This document shows positions 1 to 5,306 of a DNA stretch of 31,211 nucleotides, in pieces. The notes under the pieces were generated by a model. It had not been told where the DNA came from. It saw only the letters and a program-made list of their open reading frames with translations, and did not search any database. Position numbers and translations under genes: made by a program. Numbering within the stretch: the stretch's first letter is position 1; every line of letters starts with the position of its first letter. Source of the DNA: G039029935 sp039029935 (GTDB taxonomy: Bacteria; Chloroflexota; Anaerolineae; Caldilineales; Caldilineaceae); NCBI GenBank assembly GCA_039029935.1, contig JBCCFC010000007.1, positions 1 through 31,211 of the forward strand. Direction: 5' to 3'.

Positions 1-99
1 ATTGATTTTGATGCACGGACGGGACATAATCATGGAACAAAATTTAGATTACGAGCCAGTACTTTGGTAAACTTATACGCGGAAGTAAAAGAGTATTAA
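1..99 (+). CDS. 3' end of an unidentified protein, possibly a GHKL ATPase
   Basis: Frame 1 is open from the window edge to a TAA at 97-99 and encodes 32 residues. They include the stretch GHNHGTKFRLRAS, which resembles the end of a histidine-kinase-like ATPase domain, where a G-x-G-T-x-F-x-L pattern forms the last strand. The next gene, 37 bases downstream, is itself a GHKL ATPase followed by a receiver protein, so a large partner ATPase upstream would fit. The fragment is too short for a firm family call. Base composition is AT-rich like the following genes, so it probably belongs to the same block. Confidence 0.5.
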   Translation: MDFDARTGHNHGTKFRLRASTLVNLYAEVKEY

Positions 100-136
100 A
101 TAGACTTTTATTTGGTTTGCTAGACAAGGAGTGTGC

Positions 137-1153
137 ATGTTAGTAAAAAATAAAAAACAAAATAACATGGTGAATCCTTTAGGCCTGATTGACATGGACT
201 ATGAAGAGAACTCTTCTGACATTATCGAAGACAAACAAGATAATTATGTTCACAATGCACTTAGAAACGTTGCAGAAATTGCAAAAAATAACGATGATGC
301 TATTCTAATTCGTGAAGTTCAAAGAGCAAACAAAGCTGTGCAGGCATTAGATAGCGATGTGATTACAGCAAATCAACGAGCGATGTTCGTTGAGAAACAA
401 TCTGAGCAATTGTCAAAAACAGTGAATTCGCAACAAGAAGAGCTTGAGGCTCAAATTAAAGAAACACTTTTTGCTAGAGCTGCTGTTGGAACGGACACAA
501 AAGAGTTGCTCAGTTTGCAACATCATATCAATCGCAATTCTAATTTGATATCTCATTTCACGACACAATTGATTGATGCTGTAAAGAATCATGAGCCTGA
601 AAAAACGATTTTAGACCTTATTTCCAAAATAGATATCAAAAACAATGAAATTGCAACATTTGCGCAATTTGTGACCAAGGCAAATTTCAATACAAATACC
701 AATAAAATTAGTCAAGATTTAATTGCTTTTGTCAATGAATATATTGAAAATGTCTATAAAAATTATAGCCATCACAAGATGAATGGCAGACATCTTGTCA
801 TTGAGATTGAAAATATTCCCAAGGAAACGTTTATTAAGTCATTTCGTCCTATCGAGGTAATTATCCTTATGGATAATTTTATTAGTAACGCAGAAAGAGC
901 CAATGCAACAAAATTGATCTTTCGTTGGCATGATATAAATGATGAAATGCTGAAACTTCATATTATTGATAATGGTGACGGTATAGACGATGCAATTATA
1001 GACAAAATTTTCGATTTTAGATTCACGACAACAAGCGGTGCAGGGCTTGGTCTTTATCATTGTTTTGATGTAATCAAAAAGCTTAATGGTGAAATACAGG
1101 TCAATAATAAAGTGTCAAAAGGTGTAGAGTTTACTCTTACATTTAATAGGTGA
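137..1153 (+). CDS. GHKL/HATPase_c histidine-kinase-like protein
   Basis: A 338-residue soluble protein with no membrane segment. The N-terminal 125 residues look helical and coiled-coil-like (many Q, E, K). A DHp-like segment follows, with LQHHINRN at about residue 127; H129 or H130 is the candidate phospho-acceptor. The C-terminal third is an ATP-binding GHKL domain: N-box LMDNFISNAERANA near 245-258, G1 box DNGDGI, F-box IFDFRFTTTSG and G2 box GAGLGLYH, then a final VEFTLTF strand. Start: the GTG at 131 overlaps the Shine-Dalgarno AAGGAG (126-131), so the ATG at 137 with 5-base spacing is preferred. The receiver gene follows after 7 bases, so the pair is probably a two-component system. 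The domains are visible; the input signal is unknown. The gene is AT-rich: 19 of the 60 bases at 241-300 are G or C, against 34 of 60 at 3061-3120. Confidence 0.8.
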   Translation: MLVKNKKQNNMVNPLGLIDMDYEENSSDIIEDKQDNYVHNALRNVAEIAKNNDDAILIREVQRANKAVQALDSDVITANQRAMFVEKQSEQLSKTVNSQQEELEAQIKETLFARAAVGTDTKELLSLQHHINRNSNLISHFTTQLIDAVKNHEPEKTILDLISKIDIKNNEIATFAQFVTKANFNTNTNKISQDLIAFVNEYIENVYKNYSHHKMNGRHLVIEIENIPKETFIKSFRPIEVIILMDNFISNAERANATKLIFRWHDINDEMLKLHIIDNGDGIDDAIIDKIFDFRFTTTSGAGLGLYHCFDVIKKLNGEIQVNNKVSKGVEFTLTFNR

Positions 1154-1160
1154 AATATTT

Positions 1161-1931
1161 ATGGGTTTACATTACAAAATTCTTTGGGTAGATGATCGAA
1201 TTGAAAATATAAAAATGCTAGGACTGATTACAAATATTGAACATTATCTTGCTGAGCTTGGTTTCATGCCTGTTATTGACGACTTTGAGGATATTGTAAC
1301 CGCACAGCAAACCCTTCTATCACAACAGTATGATTTAATTCTCTCTGATTACCATATTAGTGAAAAGGGCAACGGTGATACGTTAATTCGGAACATACGA
1401 GATAGCGAAATCTCTACCGAAATTTTATTTTATTCTGCATTGCCAAATTTTACTGATGTGACGAAGGAATTATACTGGGACCGAGTTTCTTTTATTAATA
1501 TTGTTGGAATCTGTGGGTATGATGAGCTAGAACAAAAAACAAAATGGCTTATTGACCAAACTCTCACACGATTTCACAATGTTAAAAGCAATGGTACAAG
1601 CCCCTCTGGGTTGACAAATTACTCCGATGATGTAACAAGAAAAAGGAAGGAGGAAATAAACATGATTTTAAGAGAACAAATAAAAATGTCCGTTGATTAC
1701 TTAGATGATCAACATTTGGACACTGTTTTCAACATAATCAATCAGTTTTTGTATCAGCCTCCTAAATCACAAGACACAAACAAAAACAACAAGACGCTGG
1801 TAGATCTATTTCAAGAAATCGCAGACCGCGATGAATTAGATATTTCCGACCCAGTTCAGTGGCAGAGGGAAATTCGTCAAGATAGAAATTTGCCATTCCG
1901 AGAAGAGGAGAAGGTGAGTAATGGTGGTTGA
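1161..1931 (+). CDS. Receiver-domain protein fused in frame to a VapB-like antitoxin
   Basis: A 256-residue ORF. Residues 5-130 form a response-regulator receiver: acidic pair D11-D12 in ILWVDD, phospho-acceptor D63 in LILSDYHIS, and S92 in LFYSALP as the switch Ser/Thr. The usual Lys-Pro after strand 5 is not visible (the sequence there is RVSFINIVG), so phosphorylation chemistry may be altered. No DNA-binding domain follows. From residue 168 (MILREQIKMSVDYL) the protein reads like a type II antitoxin, ending with a typical toxin-wrapping tail, DPVQWQREIRQDRNLPFRE. The toxin gene begins inside its last codons (11-base overlap). The linker between the halves encodes a perfect TTGACA box and an AAGGAGG ribosome site, so the antitoxin can probably also be made alone. 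The fusion could be functional, or the result of a vapBC module landing in the 3' part of a regulator gene. Confidence 0.75.
   Translation: MGLHYKILWVDDRIENIKMLGLITNIEHYLAELGFMPVIDDFEDIVTAQQTLLSQQYDLILSDYHISEKGNGDTLIRNIRDSEISTEILFYSALPNFTDVTKELYWDRVSFINIVGICGYDELEQKTKWLIDQTLTRFHNVKSNGTSPSGLTNYSDDVTRKRKEEINMILREQIKMSVDYLDDQHLDTVFNIINQFLYQPPKSQDTNKNNKTLVDLFQEIADRDELDISDPVQWQREIRQDRNLPFREEEKVSNGG
1611..1638 (+). promoter_or_regulatory. Candidate internal promoter for the antitoxin-toxin pair
   Basis: A perfect -35 hexamer TTGACA (1611-1616) is followed after 16 bases by the weak -10-like TAACAA (1633-1638). It lies inside the receiver-antitoxin ORF, upstream of an AAGGAGG at 1647-1653. The -10 matches consensus at only three positions, so the call rests mainly on the -35 and the location. 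Confidence 0.4.
1662..1931 (+). CDS. Internal-start VapB-like antitoxin (89 aa, same frame as the receiver ORF)
   Basis: The ATG at 1662 is preceded by AAGGAGG (1647-1653) with 8-base spacing, the best ribosome-binding site in this part of the window. It would give an 89-residue protein with a predicted helical N-terminal part (residues 1-35), a polar linker, and a C-terminal segment of the form LFQEIADRDELDISDPVQW followed by QREIRQDRNLPF. That tail style is common in antitoxins that occlude PIN toxins. The toxin start overlaps the antitoxin stop, as in translationally coupled TA pairs. Known: antitoxins of this type are small and precede vapC directly. Inferred: this is the original antitoxin gene, and the longer ORF is a fusion. 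It is listed separately because both products may be made. Confidence 0.55.
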   Translation: MILREQIKMSVDYLDDQHLDTVFNIINQFLYQPPKSQDTNKNNKTLVDLFQEIADRDELDISDPVQWQREIRQDRNLPFREEEKVSNGG

Positions 1932-2286
1932 TAGCAATATTGTAATTTACGCCGGAAAACCAGGCTATCCAACAATCAGGAAATTTATAGATGAAAATCC
2001 TTGTATGGTATCTGCAACCAGTCTCGTGGAGGTTTTAGGGTATCATCAACTAACATCAGCTGACAAAACTACTTATGAGCATATTTTTCAACAGATGACA
2101 GTTTTGCCACTGACATCTCCTATTATTGACCAAGCTATTCTTTTACGACAAAAACGTAAAATCAATTTAGGGGATGCGTTTATTGGGGCAACAGCAATTT
2201 TTTATAACCTGCCGCTTGTTACCGCAGATGTAAAACATTTTAGATGGATTGACAAACTGACTGTTGTCAATCCACTTACGTCCTAG
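1921..2286 (+). CDS. vapC: VapC-family PIN-domain ribonuclease toxin
   Basis: A 121-residue single-domain PIN protein. The four acidic active-site positions are visible: D4 (MVVDSN), E37 (TSLVEVLG), D85 (NLGDAFIGATA) and D103 (VTADVKHF). PIN toxins cleave RNA, often tRNA, using Mg2+ or Mn2+ and are neutralised by the antitoxin encoded just upstream. The ATG at 1921 overlaps the antitoxin stop (1929-1931) by 11 bases. GGAG at 1907-1910 lies 10 bases before it, and the purine-rich AAGGTGAG sits in between. The gene ends the AT-rich block; a GC-richer gene begins 11 bases after its stop. The toxin looks intact and probably active. Its target cannot be read from sequence. Confidence 0.85.
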   Translation: MVVDSNIVIYAGKPGYPTIRKFIDENPCMVSATSLVEVLGYHQLTSADKTTYEHIFQQMTVLPLTSPIIDQAILLRQKRKINLGDAFIGATAIFYNLPLVTADVKHFRWIDKLTVVNPLTS

Positions 2287-2297
2287 AAGAGAAATTG

Positions 2298-2624
2298 ATG
2301 ACTGCTACCAGACTCACCAATAAACCAAACACAACCAAAATCCAACTCACCATCGACGGCCAACCCACTCAAGCCTACCTTGGCGAATCCATCGCCGCCG
2401 TCCTCATGCTCATGGGCAAGCGCACCTTCACCCAACCCAGCGCATACAACCTGCCGCGCACCCTCTTCTGTGGAATGGGTGTCTGTCATCAGTGCTTGGT
2501 GACGGTCGATGGCGTGGCGGATGTTCGCGCGTGTGTGACGCCTGTGCAGGAGGGAATGGGCATCAGTACGCAATTTGGCATTGACAAAACTGGCGCACAA
2601 GAAGTGGGAGGGGAAGATGCATAG
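2298..2624 (+). CDS. [2Fe-2S] ferredoxin-like subunit of an amino-acid dehydrogenase (HcnA/SoxA-like)
   Basis: A 108-residue protein with one plant-type ferredoxin fold. Cluster ligands are spaced C-x4-C-x2-C-x12-C, starting at FCGMGVCHQC and ending at ADVRAC. Such small (2Fe-2S) proteins form the electron-transfer subunit of membrane or soluble amino-acid dehydrogenases: hydrogen cyanide synthase HcnABC, D-hydroxyproline or proline dehydrogenases, and opine oxidases. A TTG at 2295 lies one codon before the ATG at 2298; the ATG is preferred, with a purine-rich AGAAGAGAAA just upstream. The gene overlaps the following FAD-dependent subunit by 8 bases. A visible step to GC-richer sequence occurs between the preceding toxin gene and this one. 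Substrate cannot be assigned, so no symbol is given. Confidence 0.8.
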   Translation: MTATRLTNKPNTTKIQLTIDGQPTQAYLGESIAAVLMLMGKRTFTQPSAYNLPRTLFCGMGVCHQCLVTVDGVADVRACVTPVQEGMGISTQFGIDKTGAQEVGGEDA

Positions 2625-4038
2625 ACAGGTGAATGTGGCGATTGTCGGTGGTGGTCCGGCGGGGATGGCGGCGGCGGTTGTGTTGGGCAATGCGGGGGTG
2701 GATGCGGTGTTGCTGGACATGTATCCGCAGTTGGGGGGGCATTACTTCAAGCAGTCACCAGCCGAGTTTGCGCAAACACATAAGCCAGCGGACCAACGTC
2801 AACATGAGTTTGTTGATTTACGGTCGCAGGTCGATGAATCCGGTGTCGATATCCTTTATCAGACGGCCATTTGGGGCATATTCCCTGATGAAAATGGCGA
2901 TGGGTCGGGATATACCATCCGTCTACAGACACCACAGCCGATCAAGACAGTTGAGGCCAAGGTATTATTACTTGCCCCTGGCTCCTATGATCGACCGATG
3001 GTCTTTCCTGGTTGGCATCTGCCGGGTGTCATCACACCTGGTGGGGCGCAGATGTTGCTCAAAGGACATGGGATTCTACCCGGCAAGCGTATTCTGGTGG
3101 CCGGCAGTGGACCGTTGTTGTTGGCGGCAGCTGCTGGATTGGCGGAGGTGGGTGCAGAGGTTGTGGCGGTACTCGACACGGCGTCACAGTGGGATGGGTT
3201 GCGTAAGATGCCACGTGCCTTTTGGGGGCAGACGGAGCGTATCAAGGACGCTTGGCATTACGGCTCTGCCCTGTTGCGCAAAGGCGTTCCCATGCGCTTC
3301 CAACATGCCATCTTCCGTGCGATTGGCGAAACTGAGGTGACAGGTGTTGCTTATGGCAAAATTGACGCTAGCGGCAAACTGCTTTATGAGACCGAAACCG
3401 TTGTTGAGGTAGACACCATCTGTGCGGCGTTGGGGTTTCTGCCCAATCTGGCATTGACCCGTCATCTTGGCTGTGAGCATGTCTATGACTTAGCTGTCGA
3501 TGCATTCTACCCAAAGCATGACGATACCTTTGAAACCAGCATCCCCAGTGTGTTTGTCGCGGGTGATGTGACGGGCATCGGTGGCAAGGATATGGCGAAG
3601 GTGCAGGGACAGATGTGTGCGCATCATGTATTGGCACGGTTGGGCAAGCAGACGGCAGCCGACACGACCCGGCATATACAAACGTTGGAACCAGAGCGAC
3701 AAAAGCAGGCGCGTTTTCTTGATATGGTGCATGACCGTTTGCTGATCCGACCGGGGTTACTGGAGCTTGTCAGCGATGAGACGATGGTCTGCCGCTGTGA
3801 GATGGTGCAGGCGGGGGCTGTGCGCTCGGCCATTGCAGATGGTGCGCAGGATTTACGTAGCGTGAAGTTGCGTACACGCTGTGGGATGGGTGCGTGTCAG
3901 GGGCGCTATTGTGAATCGACAGTAGGGGCAATTGTGGCACAGGAAACGGGTGTGCCGCGTGATGCAGCAGGGGTATCGTCAATTCGGCCACCCATTATTC
4001 CTGTGCTTGCTGAAGATATTCTGGTCTCTTCGGCGTGA
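2617..4038 (+). CDS. FAD/NAD(P)-binding oxidoreductase with C-terminal BFD-like [2Fe-2S] domain (HcnB-like)
   Basis: A 473-residue flavoprotein. An N-terminal Rossmann motif, VGGGPAGMAAA, binds FAD, and a second dinucleotide fold, VAGSGPLLLAAA, lies near residue 170. FVAGDVTGIGGKD is the second FAD contact typical of two-dinucleotide-binding oxidoreductases. The C-terminal part carries a BFD-like cluster: CRCEMVQAG, then RCGMGACQGRYC. This layout is that of the HcnB/SoxA-type subunit that passes electrons between the catalytic flavin subunit and the small ferredoxin. Start: an ATG at 2575 in frame would overlap the ferredoxin gene by 50 bases. The ATG at 2617 has GGGAGGGGA directly upstream and overlaps by only 8 bases, so it is used. 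The D-amino-acid-oxidase-like catalytic subunit is not found downstream, where convergent genes begin. Confidence 0.85.
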   Translation: MHRQVNVAIVGGGPAGMAAAVVLGNAGVDAVLLDMYPQLGGHYFKQSPAEFAQTHKPADQRQHEFVDLRSQVDESGVDILYQTAIWGIFPDENGDGSGYTIRLQTPQPIKTVEAKVLLLAPGSYDRPMVFPGWHLPGVITPGGAQMLLKGHGILPGKRILVAGSGPLLLAAAAGLAEVGAEVVAVLDTASQWDGLRKMPRAFWGQTERIKDAWHYGSALLRKGVPMRFQHAIFRAIGETEVTGVAYGKIDASGKLLYETETVVEVDTICAALGFLPNLALTRHLGCEHVYDLAVDAFYPKHDDTFETSIPSVFVAGDVTGIGGKDMAKVQGQMCAHHVLARLGKQTAADTTRHIQTLEPERQKQARFLDMVHDRLLIRPGLLELVSDETMVCRCEMVQAGAVRSAIADGAQDLRSVKLRTRCGMGACQGRYCESTVGAIVAQETGVPRDAAGVSSIRPPIIPVLAEDILVSSA

Positions 4039-4122
4039 CCATGTATTAGATTGGTCCAATGGTTGGCGATTATGTCTCTGAGCTAGACAAATTCTCTAAA
4101 TCCTAATCATTGGATCAATCTC

Positions 4123-4341
4123 CTATTCTACCAACTTGCTTGACTTGGCTCTATTGGATGCAAGGTACGCATAGCCCGTGATGCCTACAAAGAGTAGTAA
4201 CACGGGTACGACTATATAGTCAATATAGCCACTTAACCATCCCACGCCCAACGCACCAAAGAGCATCACCAGCGCGGGCGTCACACAGAGCAGTGCGCTG
4301 ATGATTGCACCTGCAATGCCAAATTTCTTTAATCTAGTCAT
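4123..4341 (-). CDS. MerF-like small membrane transporter
   Basis: A 72-residue protein with two hydrophobic helices (about residues 8-32 and 40-62). The pattern CVTPALVMLFGALGVG then GYIDYIVVPVLLLF closely follows the MerF mercuric-ion transporter, which carries Hg(II) from periplasmic carriers across the inner membrane. The vicinal Cys-Cys of MerF helix 1 is here Leu18-Cys19, and the C-terminal Cys pair is absent. Metal transfer may therefore differ, or the substrate may not be mercury. The gene is downstream of the Cys-Cys protein gene and overlaps it by 8 bases, so they form an operon. The MerR-type promoter upstream points into them. Family membership is well supported; mercury transport itself is not. 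Confidence 0.7.
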   Translation of the reverse strand: MTRLKKFGIAGAIISALLCVTPALVMLFGALGVGWLSGYIDYIVVPVLLLFVGITGYAYLASNRAKSSKLVE

Positions 4342-4678
4342 GACTCACTCCTTCCACTGCTGGTTGCAAAATCCCCTGTAAAAATTCTTTTGCGCCATCC
4401 TCACCGCGTAATCGCAATGACAAAGGTGATGAATCCGATTGTTCCTGTGGTGGGACCTCAATCTCAAAACGCAAAAAGGAGCAGCATTGCCGCTCTGCCG
4501 CCACAAACTCGGTGACTTTTTGGAACCACGTATGCTCATTTGGAAATTGAAGCTGATAGCCATCAGTCAACTCAGTTACGCTCAGTGCATGAGCCAAGAA
4601 GTTCTGTGAGATGTCATCGGTGCGCGCTTCCAGTGCCATTTCTGGCAGCGTACATGCAATTGGTACACTTTTTTCCAT
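4334..4678 (-). CDS. Conserved Cys-Cys protein of metal-resistance loci, function unknown
   Basis: A 114-residue soluble protein without signal peptide. It has Cys9 near the N-terminus and a vicinal pair in AAERQCCSFLRFEIEV (C65-C66), followed by LSLRLRGEDGAKEFLQ. Proteins with an E-R-x-C-C-x-F-x-x-F core and a G-x-x-G-A-K-E-F tail often occur beside merF, merA or MerR genes, from general knowledge of such loci. The biochemical role is not established. A thiol-based metal-binding or chaperone role is an inference from the cysteines and the neighbours. The start ATG (4676-4678 on the minus strand) is preceded by a GGAAGAAAGG-like purine run. It is the first gene of the minus-strand pair, about 180 bases below the MerR-type promoter. 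Confidence 0.65.
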   Translation of the reverse strand: MEKSVPIACTLPEMALEARTDDISQNFLAHALSVTELTDGYQLQFPNEHTWFQKVTEFVAAERQCCSFLRFEIEVPPQEQSDSSPLSLRLRGEDGAKEFLQGILQPAVEGVSHD

Positions 4679-4729
4679 AGTTGTTGCCTTTCTTCCAGTT
4701 TAGACGATTCTTTTTCTGTTAGACTATAA

Positions 4730-4817
4730 GGAATGGCGATTTAATAACGTCCCCACTTGGATCAGACCGCACGGGGCGTGCTCACTGAACATGCGAAAGT
4801 TATTAAATCGCCACTCC
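4730..4817. repeat. Inverted-repeat element in the leader of the MerF-like operon
   Basis: Arms 4730-4748 and 4799-4817 are reverse complements at 18 of 19 positions (core GGCGATTTAATAAC). The 50-base loop holds GGGCGTGCTCACTGAAC, which matches at 15 of 16 positions the GGCGTGCTAACTGAAC block at the right end of the larger element at 19396-19411. The element lies between the MerR-type promoter and the first minus-strand gene, so it would be transcribed as a large hairpin in the mRNA leader. Confidence 0.75.
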
Positions 4818-4863
4818 TAAATGGGCAACACTGCATATTGAGGCAATGCTGCCATTAAAGAAA

Positions 4864-4894
4864 AGCATAACACTTGAAGTGTACTTGAAGTCAA
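4864..4894 (-). promoter_or_regulatory. MerR-type promoter/operator with 19-bp spacer
   Basis: On the minus strand, TTGACT (4894-4889) and TATGCT (4869-4864) are separated by exactly 19 bases. That is the lengthened spacer characteristic of promoters that MerR-family activators untwist. The spacer holds two copies of ACTTCAAGT separated by AC, giving a near-palindrome ACTTnAAGTnnACTTnAAGT for a dimeric regulator. It directs transcription of the Cys-Cys protein and MerF-like genes, and lies just upstream of the divergent MerR-family gene, so it probably also controls that gene. Confidence 0.85.
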
Positions 4895-4919
4895 GAGCCA
4901 ATTTGAGGGAATTTTTGAG

Positions 4920-5306
4920 ATGAATTCTGATATGAGCATCGGCACAGTTGCACAGAAGACGGGGACACCAACCTCGACCATACGCTATTATGAAAGCATT
5001 GGCATTCTGCCTGAACCGTCACGCGTGAATGGACGGCGGCATTATGATGACTCGGTGTTGTTGAGGCTGGCGGCCATTCAGCGCGCACAAGAGTCGGGCT
5101 GGACATTGGCAGAAATCAAAGAGCTATTTTACGGTTTTTCGACGCAACTAACGCCATCGTCTCGTTGGAAGGCAATGGCTCCGCAGAAGATTGCCGAGTT
5201 GGACGAGCTGATTCAACGGACTCAGCAGATGAAAGCCATGTTGGAAATGGGGCTGAATTGTGATTGCGAAACACTGGAATCGTGCGGGATGTTGTCCGTA
5301 GGTTAA
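4920..5306 (+). CDS. MerR-family metal- or redox-responsive regulator
   Basis: A 128-residue MerR-family activator. The winged helix-turn-helix is at residues 6-44 (IGTVAQKTGTPTSTIRYYES, then GRRHYDD), followed by a long dimerisation helix at about 78-110. The C-terminal sensor loop is NCDCETLESCGM, with C114, C116 and C122. True mercury MerR proteins use three cysteines, one near position 80; none is present there (the sequence is TPSSRWKAM), so the ligand is uncertain. GAGGGA at 4905-4910 lies 9 bases before the ATG. The predicted operator is immediately upstream and reads the other way into the MerF-like operon. The stop overlaps the convergent lipoprotein gene's stop by 4 bases. Confidence 0.85.
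   Translation: MNSDMSIGTVAQKTGTPTSTIRYYESIGILPEPSRVNGRRHYDDSVLLRLAAIQRAQESGWTLAEIKELFYGFSTQLTPSSRWKAMAPQKIAELDELIQRTQQMKAMLEMGLNCDCETLESCGMLSVG

Noticed and set aside
2633..3340. 235-codon plus-strand frame within the FAD oxidoreductase gene
   Set aside because: It is rich in Trp, Arg and Cys as out-of-frame translations are, and overlaps a full-length flavoprotein with clear motifs.
2298..4038. Hydrogen cyanide synthase genes hcnA and hcnB
   Set aside because: The same subunits occur in proline, hydroxyproline and opine dehydrogenases and the catalytic subunit is absent, so cyanide production cannot be claimed.
4123..4678. Complete mercury-resistance operon
   Set aside because: No merA, merT, merP or merB is seen, and the cysteine pairs of MerF and the first Cys of MerR are missing; only a MerF-like and MerR-family call is supported.
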